Assembly (NCBI GenBank): GCA_022870705.1 | Contig: CP072107.1 | Coordinates: forward strand, 494,501-558,500 | Reading direction: 5' to 3' | Source: Oscillospiraceae bacterium CM | GTDB taxonomy: Bacteria; Bacillota; Clostridia; Oscillospirales; Oscillospiraceae | DNA length: 64,000 nucleotides | In this document: one piece after another, positions 58,703 to 64,000 of the stretch | Layout of the letters: the number at the start of each line of letters is the position of its first letter | Position numbering within the stretch: the first letter of the stretch is position 1 | The notes under the pieces: generated by a model | What the model was told of the DNA's origin: nothing | The model's database searches: none | The model's input: only the letters and a program-made list of their open reading frames with translations | Translations under genes and position numbers: made by a program

Positions 58703-58849
58703 ATGCTAAAACGTATAGGATGGTTTTTGTTTATGCTCCTGACCGCTGGTAAAAGTCCATATCGCACACAGGAGGCGTTTGACTACCTCCGAGACCCAAG
58801 TTATTACGAGGCTAAAAAGAGTGCTTATTGGGATAGGCGGCCTAAATAA
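58703..58849 (+). CDS. 48-residue phage-like small protein
   Basis: 48 residues beginning with a hydrophobic stretch (LKRIGWFLFMLLTAG) and continuing charged (YRTQEAFDYLRDPSYYEAKK). Strong SD AAGGAGGCGGG about 5 nt before the ATG. No family recognised. First ORF inside the island. Confidence 0.5.
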   Translation: MLKRIGWFLFMLLTAGKSPYRTQEAFDYLRDPSYYEAKKSAYWDRRPK

Positions 58850-58931
58850 CAAAACGTAGTTAACACTATTTGTCCATGTTGCGTAGTTGACACTACGACG
58901 GACGGAATATATGATTATATAGGGTTACCGT

Positions 58932-59108
58932 ATGCCGGAGGATAAGGCGAAACGTAATAAACGCATATCAGCGTGGCAAAAAGGCGACAAAGACCGGATT
59001 GTATTGCTATTAGATAAAGACAAGGGCGCAAAGCTCCGGGCAGAAGCGGCCAAAGCTGGCATGACTATAACCGCATATATAATTGACAGGATAAAACCGT
59101 TGGATTGA
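58932..59108 (+). CDS. Ribbon-helix-helix-like small protein
   Basis: 58 residues, basic N-terminus (PEDKAKRNKRISAWQKGDKDR) followed by a short strand (IVLLLDK) and two helices (AKLRAEAAKAGMTITAYIIDRI), the arrangement of MetJ/Arc-type DNA-binding proteins often found in phages. The SD is weak (AGGG). Probably a regulator within the island, by inference. Confidence 0.55.
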   Translation: MPEDKAKRNKRISAWQKGDKDRIVLLLDKDKGAKLRAEAAKAGMTITAYIIDRIKPLD

Positions 59109-59250
59109 TTTCTGACGGTTTTATTACTTATAGTATAGTATCTATTGCAAATCAGCCCTAAATGTGGTATAATTAGTGATGGGATATAGCATATATACAG
59201 CGTAACAAACAGGCGAGAAGGTATACAGACTGTAATCAGGGGGTGTTAAT

Positions 59251-59769
59251 ACGTCAAAACCAATATTATATACACCCGATCGGTTCGAAGCCAAGATGGA
59301 CGCATTTATCCAACACTGCATTACAACAGGCGAGATACCAACAGACTTTGCGCTGATGACTTATACTGGATTATCTCCTAGGACATTAGACCGATATTAC
59401 TCTGGCTCTAATGATGATGATACAGACGATACACCGGGTAACACAATAGACAACGTATCAGACAGCAATGTAAACAACAAGGGTAAAGGTTCTACCGGTA
59501 AATCAGGTAAGGGCAAAACAAACCGAAACTTAAAAGATGAAAATGGAAGACTTAATTATAAAGGTTACGGCGCAGCGATAAAAAAATTAGTCCAATACCG
59601 CCAGCATTACATCAGTACCACAGCTTTGACCAATCCTAAAGCTATTGGACATCTTAATTTTCTCGTTAAACAAGGCCGTTGGGGCGCGTGGGTATCCGAA
59701 GAAAAAGTTAATCATGGCGGTGAGTTGACCGTTAAATTGGACAGCAAATCAGGCGACGCGTTTGGATGA
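59251..59769 (+). CDS. Phage terminase small-subunit-like protein
   Basis: 172 residues if read from the ACG at 59251; 157 from the ATG at 59296. The extra N-terminal stretch (SKPILYTPDRFEAKMDAF) looks coding and is preceded by AGGGGGTG with good spacing, so the original start may have been an ATG now changed to ACG. The protein has a helical N-terminus (TGLSPRTLDRYY), a low-complexity Asp/Asn/Lys-rich middle (about residues 53-95) and a C-terminal NFLVKQGRWGAWVSEEKV and GGELTVKL region, as in small terminase subunits that recognise phage DNA. Confidence 0.6.
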   Translation, partial: TSKPILYTPDRFEAKMDAFIQHCITTGEIPTDFALMTYTGLSPRTLDRYYSGSNDDDTDDTPGNTIDNVSDSNVNNKGKGSTGKSGKGKTNRNLKDENGRLNYKGYGAAIKKLVQYRQHYISTTALTNPKAIGHLNFLVKQGRWGAWVSEEKVNHGGELTVKLDSKSGDAFG

Positions 59770-60197
59770 TATGCATTGTGATAATGACCAATATTGGCAC
59801 AATTGATGATGAATAATATTCAAACACGATAAAAGCGTTGCAAATGCAGGGATGTGGCTCTTTAAACATTCAATATAACTTTTATTTTGTTGAATGTCGG
59901 CAGGGTTTATGCAGTGTTTGCCAGTAATTGATGAATGGATATGCAATAATCGGATGTGCTGTGTTATTAGGCCAATTAGCAACCCGCAAAGTGACACTGG
60001 GGGTATTTTGGCAGACTATTGCTCCGAGGATAATGTTGTTGGGCGGGGGTGCGGAAAAACAGGCGGCATCTTCACGGGTACCCCTAGGTTATATCACACA
60101 CACACTTAAAACCTCTCAAAATTATTTACTATGCACAAAATCCCTCTTATCCAGACAGGGGTCAATATCAACACAATGCACAAAACGGAGGTCTAAA
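59770..60197. other. 428-bp gap inside the island
   Basis: I see no supported gene. Open frames of up to 99 codons exist but lack SD sites and family resemblance. A weak inverted repeat (ACATTCAA / TTGAATGT) lies near 59866-59897. Probably decayed phage sequence. Confidence 0.5.
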
Positions 60198-60227
60198 ATG
60201 GGTAAATGCAAGAAATCGAGGAAGTAG
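60198..60227 (+). CDS. 9-codon basic leader ORF
   Basis: Reads MGKCKKSRK with SD ACGGAGGT about 6 nt ahead. Its stop (TAG) directly abuts the ATG of the next gene, so it may be a leader for translational coupling. It could also be accidental. Confidence 0.3.
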   Translation: MGKCKKSRK

Positions 60228-60380
60228 ATGAACAGACTTGATTCATTTTTTGAAGGCAAAATACCTGTTTCAATTGCTGACATCATCAAGCGAGGGAACA
60301 ACGTTGAGATCAAGGAAACGAAGAATGAGGTTTTAATCCTTGAGGTCAGTAAAAAGATTGTTCAGAGAATTTCAAAATAA
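60228..60380 (+). CDS. 50-residue phage-like small protein
   Basis: 50 residues (MNRLDSFFEGKIPVSIADII, then charged KRGNNVEIKETKNEVLILEV). SD GAGGAAG 4-5 nt before the ATG. A terminator follows. No family recognised. Confidence 0.45.
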   Translation: MNRLDSFFEGKIPVSIADIIKRGNNVEIKETKNEVLILEVSKKIVQRISK

Positions 60381-60412
60381 GCGCTGGTAGAAATGGCTAT
60401 CGGTAGGGCTAA

Positions 60413-60445
60413 AAGGAGTCAACATTCGTGTTGGCTTCTTTTTTG
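60413..60445 (+). terminator. Terminator with TTCG tetraloop
   Basis: AAGGAGTCAACA / TGTTGGCTTCTT stem closed by TTCG, followed by TTTT. A typical compact phage terminator. Confidence 0.8.
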
Positions 60446-60452
60446 GTGATAT

Positions 60453-60818
60453 ATGAAACGACGTGGAAGACCTGAAGGAAAATTTACACTCGATCTTGGC
60501 GAGGCGAATCCCAAACAGGATTTATTCTACAAGAGCCGAACGCTTTATACGGCTTATGGTGGGGCGAAGGGTGGCGGAAAAACACACGCCGTCAGAACAA
60601 AAGCCGTCGGTGGTGCTATAAGATGGCCCGGAATAAGAATTCTAATTATGCGAAGAGCTTATCCTGAATTACAGCAGAACCACATAGAGCCGATTACAAA
60701 ACTCGTTCCGACGGAGATCGCTTCGTATAGCGACGCCGCTTTTAAAGCTAAATACAAGCATCACAAAACTAACGTGCGCCGTGGACACGTTTCAAAAGAA
60801 CCTAGACGAGCTGATTGA
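60453..60818 (+). pseudogene. Large terminase subunit, truncated
   Basis: 121 residues, about a quarter of a normal large terminase. The N-terminal ATPase start is intact: YGGAKGGGKTHAVRTKAV (Walker A near residue 37) and WPGIRILIMRRAYPELQQNH. After KAKYKHHKTN the sequence leaves the family and stops soon after, in an altered frame relative to the next ORF. No nuclease domain remains, so it cannot package DNA. Confidence 0.75.
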
Positions 60819-60927
60819 GAAAAATTCAGACAGTCATACCCGGCTCTGGACACACAACTGCAAACAGGACGAAACACTCAACGACCACGAAACGCGAATC
60901 TGCGTGATTGAGAAATCGAGAGAGTGA
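60781..60927 (+). pseudogene. C-terminal fragment of a phage gene
   Basis: 48 residues from GTG 60781 (VDTFQKNLDELIEKNSDSHT, ending KSRE), a different frame from the truncated terminase that overlaps it. It resembles short helical phage proteins from the end of a late operon. Its junction with the terminase stub suggests that an internal deletion joined distant parts of a prophage. Confidence 0.4.
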
Positions 60928-60930
60928 CAC

Positions 60931-60980
60931 CATTTTGTTGAGGTCAACAAAATGATAGCGGCAGGGGAATCCTCTGCCGC
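60931..60980. other. Two adjacent hairpins at the end of the phage remnant
   Basis: A perfect 11-bp dyad (CATTTTGTTGA / TCAACAAAATG, 2-nt centre) at 60931-60954, and a GCGGCAG / CTGCCGC stem at 60958-60980. They may be a late-gene terminator or binding site of the former phage. Confidence 0.45.
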
Positions 60981-61029
60981 TTATTTGTTGTTGCTTACGC
61001 GTTACTAACAAATCCTATAATAAGGAAAA

Positions 61030-61070
61030 AACAAAAATCCCCGCGACCGTTGCAATCACGAGGATTTTTA
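61030..61070 (-). terminator. Terminator of the tRNA operon
   Basis: On the minus strand: stem AAAAATCCTCGTGA / TCGCGGGGATTTTT with one or two G-U pairs, followed by a T run (GTTTTTT). It lies inside the island just past tRNA-Val, so it was brought by the element and replaces the original at 58580-58609. Confidence 0.7.
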
Positions 61071-61095
61071 GTATGGAGACTAATGGGATCGAACC
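61065..61095. repeat. Right attachment-like repeat (within tRNA-Val)
   Basis: 31-nt segment at the 3' end of the intact tRNA-Val gene, identical to 58604-58634 at 29 positions; marks the right edge of the island. Confidence 0.8.
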
Positions 61096-61147
61096 ATCGA
61101 CCTCCTGCGTGTGAAGCAGGCGCTCTAACCAGCTGAGCTAAGCCTCC
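61074..61147 (-). tRNA. tRNA-Val (CAC)
   Basis: Minus-strand cloverleaf, acceptor GGAGGCT / AGTCTCC, D-arm AGCTCAGCTGGTTAGAG, anticodon loop TTCACAC giving CAC (reads GUG), T-arm GGTTCGATCCC. CCA is not encoded. Its 3' end is the target of the phage-like island. Confidence 0.92.
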
Positions 61148-61232
61148 AGATATCTGCTTTAAATAGCAATTAGTTATTAGAAGAAGCAAATCTGATTTAC
61201 CACCAACTAATAACTAATCTCTACTAAAGAAG

Positions 61233-61304
61233 TGACCCGTACGAGAATCGAACTCGTGTTACCGCCGTGAAAGGGCGGTGTCTTAACCGCTTGACCAACG
61301 GGCC
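61233..61304 (-). tRNA. tRNA-Glu (TTC)
   Basis: Minus-strand cloverleaf of 72 nt; acceptor GGCCCGT / ACGGGTC, anticodon loop CTTTCAC giving TTC, T-arm GAGTTCGATTCTC. CCA not encoded. Second tRNA of the operon. Confidence 0.92.
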
Positions 61305-61346
61305 TTGTGATGATGACATTTCCAGAAGGACAATAATGTTTTTTAT

Positions 61347-61369
61347 GGGGACGGAGTGACTCCGTCCCC
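61347..61369. other. Palindromic hairpin in the tRNA spacer
   Basis: GGGGACGGAG-TGA-CTCCGTCCCC, perfect 10-bp stem with a 3-nt loop between tRNA-Met and tRNA-Glu. It could guide processing of the tRNA precursor or be a small mobile hairpin repeat. Confidence 0.5.
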
Positions 61370-61372
61370 GTT

Positions 61373-61449
61373 TGGTAGCGGCAACTGGATTTGAACCAGT
61401 GACACCACGGGTATGAACCGAGTGCTCTAGCCAACTGAGCTATGCCGCC
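61373..61449 (-). tRNA. tRNA-Met (CAT)
   Basis: Minus-strand 77-nt tRNA with encoded CCA; acceptor GGCGGCA / TGCCGCT, anticodon loop TTCATAC giving CAT, T-arm TGGTTCAAATCCA. Probably elongator Met; a CAT tRNA could also be modified to read Ile AUA. First tRNA of the operon. Confidence 0.9.
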
Positions 61450-61473
61450 ATGTCTTTCGGATAGGCAACGGTA

Positions 61474-61502
61474 ATTATACTTGATGTTTTCCCCCTTGTC
61501 AA
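61474..61502 (-). promoter_or_regulatory. Consensus promoter of the Met-Glu-Val tRNA operon
   Basis: On the minus strand: TTGACA, 17-nt spacer, TATAAT; exact consensus with optimal spacing. Confidence 0.85.
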
Positions 61503-61514
61503 CTGTGTTTTTGA

Positions 61515-61543
61515 TTGTATAAAGATCGTTTTTAGTGTATAGT
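61515..61543 (+). promoter_or_regulatory. Promoter of ddl-murF
   Basis: TTGTAT, 17-nt spacer, TATAGT; divergent from the tRNA promoter. Confidence 0.55.
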
Positions 61544-61591
61544 ATTAAGAAGTTTACGCGCGTTTAATCGCATGACAAGCCGGAGGTGCTT

Positions 61592-62629
61592 ATGAACATC
61601 ATTGTATTATGCGGCGGGCTTTCCGCCGAACGGGACGTATCGATCACCAGCGGAACACTGGCAGCGGCAGCGCTGCGGCGGCTGGGGCACAAGGCCGTTC
61701 TCGTCGATCTGTTTTTCGGTTACCCGCAGCATTATGACGACCCAAGTGAGATATTTAATGCCGTCTTTGACGACGGAATTGCCGCTGTTTCCGATACAGC
61801 CCCCGACCTCGAAGCCGTTTGGGCAAGCCGCAGGCTGGAGAGCAGCAGCCGCATGGGTGATAATATCATTGAAGTGTGCCATGCGGCCGACATCGTGTTT
61901 ATGGCACTGCACGGGGAAGACGGTGAGGACGGAAAAATCCAAGCGACCTTTGATATGGCGGGCATCAAATACACGGGGACCGGCCATCTCGGCAGCGCAC
62001 TGACGATGAACAAGGCCATCGCCAAGCAGCTCTTTTTGCAAAACCGCGTTTTAACGCCTGGTGGCATCACGGTCCATAAAAATGATGCTGTCTACCAAAA
62101 CGTCGGCTTCCCATGCGTCGTTAAGCCGCGTTCCGGCGGCAGCTCCATCGGGACATCGGTCGTCACGTCTTTGGAGGAGTATTTGCCGGCGCTGCAGCTG
62201 GCGTTTTCATTTGAGGACAACGTCATCGTTGAGCAGTACATAAAAGGCCGCGAATGCGACGTCGGCGTCATCGCCGGGAAAGCGCTGCCGGTTATTGAAA
62301 TTTGCCCGAAATCCGGCTTTTATGACTACAAAAACAAATATCAAAGCGGTATGACGGACGAATACTGCCCAGCCGACCTGCCGCCCGAGGTGACGGAAAA
62401 GCTCCAACGCGCGGCCGAGCGCGTTTTTGAGGTGCTGATGTTTGAGGTCTACGGCAGGATGGACTTTATCGTCGATGAAAACGGCGACGTCTGGTGCTTG
62501 GAGGGGAACACTTTGCCGGGCCTTACGCCGACGAGCCTTTTGCCGCAGGAGGCGCAGGCTGCCGGGATGTCTTACGACACGCTGTGCGAGACAATTTTAG
62601 CCGAATCCTTCAAAAAATACGAGGTGTAG
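61592..62629 (+). CDS. ddl: D-alanine-D-alanine ligase
   Basis: 345 residues. This ATP-grasp enzyme makes D-Ala-D-Ala for peptidoglycan. Visible: VLCGGLSAERDVSITSG at the N-terminus, MALHGEDGEDG near residue 105, KPRSGGSSIGTS near residue 172, EGNTLPGLTPTSLLP near residue 307 with metal-binding residues. The ATG at 61592 follows CGGAGGT; the in-frame GTG at 61586 overlaps that SD. murF follows after 6 nt, so the product is delivered to its next step from one transcript. Both act in the cytoplasm. Confidence 0.94.
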   Translation: MNIIVLCGGLSAERDVSITSGTLAAAALRRLGHKAVLVDLFFGYPQHYDDPSEIFNAVFDDGIAAVSDTAPDLEAVWASRRLESSSRMGDNIIEVCHAADIVFMALHGEDGEDGKIQATFDMAGIKYTGTGHLGSALTMNKAIAKQLFLQNRVLTPGGITVHKNDAVYQNVGFPCVVKPRSGGSSIGTSVVTSLEEYLPALQLAFSFEDNVIVEQYIKGRECDVGVIAGKALPVIEICPKSGFYDYKNKYQSGMTDEYCPADLPPEVTEKLQRAAERVFEVLMFEVYGRMDFIVDENGDVWCLEGNTLPGLTPTSLLPQEAQAAGMSYDTLCETILAESFKKYEV

Positions 62630-62635
62630 CGCTCT

Positions 62636-64000
62636 ATGGCTATGAAACCGCTGACGCTTGACATCATTTCGGCCGTCACCGGCGGCGTCTATATCGGCGA
62701 GGAAATTCTGCGGAAAACGACGATCACAGGCGCTGTGCGTGATAACCGGGAAGTCTTTGAGGGCTGCTTGTTTATTTGCATTCAAGGTGCGCGCGTCGAT
62801 GGGCATGACTTTGCTAATAAGGCATATGAGGCCGGTGCCGCCTGCTGTTTGGCTGAGCACGAGCTCCAAGACCCAGAGGGCCCTTATATTCTTGTTGCCT
62901 CAACGCTACAGGCCTTAAAAGACCTCGGGGCATATTACAGGGGCCTTTTTAACATCCCAATTATCGGCGTGACCGGCAGCGTCGGCAAGACGACGGCCAA
63001 GGAGATGACGGCGGCCGTCCTGTCACAAAAATTCAATGTTTTAAAAACACCGGAGAACCTCAATAACGAGATCGGCGTCCCGCTGACGCTGTTGTCGCTG
63101 CAAGAAGCGCATGAAGCAGCTGTTATTGAAATGGGCATCAGTGATTTTGGCGAGATGAGCCGACTGGCGCAGATGGTGCAGCCCGATATTTGCCTCATGA
63201 CGACGATTGGTTACTGCCATCTCGACACGCTGGGGGACTTAAACGGCGTCTTAAAAGCGAAGAGCGAGGTTTTTAATTTCATGCAGCCGGGCGGCCTTGC
63301 CGTTGTCAACGGGGATGACGCGCTTTTATGCGGCTTTGACCCGGGTGTTCGAAAAATCACATTCGGTTTTGGCCGGGACAACGACGTCCGGGCCCTGAAT
63401 GTCAAAACGTTGGGAATGACGGGTGTGACTTGCGACATTGAAGACGCGCAAGGCGTCATCAGCGTTTTGATTCCGGCTTTTGGGCGGCATATGGTGCTGG
63501 GCGCGCTGCCCGCGGCGGCCATCGGGCGCTATCTGGGTCTGACGGACGAAGAGATCCGGCTGGGGCTTCTCAATTTTGCGCCTGTCGGCGCTAGGGCCAA
63601 TATTTTCGATACGGGCTATATCACCCTGATTGACGACTGTTACAACGCCAACCCGAATTCGGTGACGGCGTCGATTCTCTCTCTGTGCACGCTGGAGGGG
63701 CGCAAGGTCGCTATTCTTGGCGACATGATGGAGCTGGGGCATGATACGGATACGCTGCACCGTGAAATCGGCGAGCTGGCGGCGAGGAGCGGGGTGGATT
63801 GCCTCATCTGCTGCGGTGCGCGCGCGGAATTTATTTTCAAAGGGCTCATTTCAACCGGGCTTGAGACGGAGGCATGGCACTTCCCGCTCAAGGACGCGTT
63901 GTTTTCCGCATTACCGTCTCTCATTAAAAAAGACGATACCGTTCTCGTCAAAGCGTCACACGGGATGCACTTCGAGGAGATCACGGAAGAGCTTAAAAAG
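62636..64000 (+). CDS. murF: UDP-N-acetylmuramoyl-tripeptide-D-alanyl-D-alanine ligase (3' end beyond window)
   Basis: 455 codons are open to the last base with no stop, so the gene runs off the right edge; most of a normal MurF is present. It adds D-Ala-D-Ala, made by Ddl, to the UDP-MurNAc-tripeptide. Visible: N-terminal domain with GVTGSVGKTTAKEM (nucleotide loop near residue 112), ENLNNEIGVPLTL, VIEMGISDFGEM, and IDDCYNANPNSV near residue 331. The order ddl-murF is common. The ATG at 62636 lies 6 nt after the ddl stop. Confidence 0.94.
   Translation, partial: MAMKPLTLDIISAVTGGVYIGEEILRKTTITGAVRDNREVFEGCLFICIQGARVDGHDFANKAYEAGAACCLAEHELQDPEGPYILVASTLQALKDLGAYYRGLFNIPIIGVTGSVGKTTAKEMTAAVLSQKFNVLKTPENLNNEIGVPLTLLSLQEAHEAAVIEMGISDFGEMSRLAQMVQPDICLMTTIGYCHLDTLGDLNGVLKAKSEVFNFMQPGGLAVVNGDDALLCGFDPGVRKITFGFGRDNDVRALNVKTLGMTGVTCDIEDAQGVISVLIPAFGRHMVLGALPAAAIGRYLGLTDEEIRLGLLNFAPVGARANIFDTGYITLIDDCYNANPNSVTASILSLCTLEGRKVAILGDMMELGHDTDTLHREIGELAARSGVDCLICCGARAEFIFKGLISTGLETEAWHFPLKDALFSALPSLIKKDDTVLVKASHGMHFEEITEELKK

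Larger units (their letters stand above)
58604..61095. mobile_element. Decayed phage-like island integrated at tRNA-Val
   Basis: About 2.5 kb between two copies of the tRNA-Val 3' end. Contents are phage-type: a ribbon-helix-helix-like protein, a small-terminase-like protein, a truncated large terminase and several short ORFs. No integrase, capsid or lysis gene remains and one junction has an evident deletion. Integration at a tRNA 3' end with restoration of the tRNA is the usual mode for site-specific recombinases. Confidence 0.75.

Noticed and set aside
59928-60227. 99-codon ORF in the phage remnant
   Set aside because: No SD and no family resemblance; its end coincides with the small leader ORF, which has its own SD.
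61347-61369. Hairpin between tRNA-Met and tRNA-Glu as a terminator of the tRNA operon
   Set aside because: On the tRNA strand it is not followed by a T run, and two more tRNAs lie downstream of it under the same promoter.

Overview
The window reads as a chromosomal segment of a Gram-positive anaerobe of the Bacillota, class Clostridia, most likely near Oscillospirales. The evidence is the gene set: an FeFe-hydrogenase homologue, Rex, an EFR1-type flavodoxin/ferredoxin, DegV, SLH-domain exoprotein, DacF, MtaB, QueH/QueT, DUF6512, DUF3795, UPF0210/UPF0237. Promoters are sigma-A-like, Shine-Dalgarno sites are strong, TTG and GTG starts are frequent, and GC content is moderate. No species can be named from sequence alone. 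Most of the window is ordinary core and accessory chromosome; the clear mobile DNA is one IS30-family element and one decayed phage-like island.

Layout. 1-3.3 kb: end of a B12-type radical SAM gene, a small membrane protein, an FeFe-hydrogenase-like protein and a DUF2512 protein. 3.4-8.0 kb: a compact cyanophycin module, iadA-cphB-cphA, covering polymer synthesis and its two-step breakdown. 8.2-9.9 kb: an ABC-2 exporter pair. 10.1-13.1 kb and 19.1-20.4 kb: two proteins that each join GGDEF and HD-GYP domains (cyclic-di-GMP synthesis and hydrolysis). Between them lie a LysM protein with a Pro-Gly repeat tail, two tandem SPFH proteins, an XRE regulator coupled to an FMN reductase, DegV and a PAP2-like protein. 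20.4-21.7 kb: an IS30 element with a 14-bp target duplication, sitting just upstream of the second GGDEF/HD-GYP gene.

21.8-30.9 kb: a 25-residue Cys-rich peptide gene, a double-CDGSH protein, a UBA-like membrane protein, a two-component system, a lipoprotein/DUF3795 pair, an SLH-HtrA-like protein whose catalytic Ser is replaced, and divergent cysteine desulfurase and mtaB. 31.0-35.8 kb: serC-serA (serine biosynthesis) behind a perfect consensus promoter, then a lipid kinase, YmdB-like phosphodiesterase and FabG-like reductase. 35.8-50.1 kb: glycosyltransferase, lipoprotein, tRNA-Gly, dacF, a P-loop protein, a lipase-like hydrolase, queH-queT, galU, membrane proteins, EFR1, rex and a GntR/DUF5808 pair. 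50.2-58.6 kb: UPF0210, acyltransferase, UPF0237 and YfbR-like genes, lipoproteins, a Lar-like zinc protein and a chemotaxis receptor with a terminator-like hairpin in its leader.

58.60-61.10 kb is a roughly 2.5-kb phage-like remnant bounded by a 31-nt direct repeat (29/31) of the 3' end of tRNA-Val. It holds a small-terminase-like gene, a truncated large terminase and small ORFs, but no integrase. Next come a Met-Glu-Val tRNA operon read leftward, then ddl and murF (peptidoglycan precursor synthesis), the latter running off the right edge.

Most unusual items: the two tiny peptide genes (18.9 and 21.8 kb), each with its own promoter, strong SD site and terminator; the tRNA-Val remnant; the apparent pseudoprotease; the chemotaxis-receptor leader hairpin; and the long IS30 target duplication. 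I did not find a clear new multi-gene defence or biosynthetic system.
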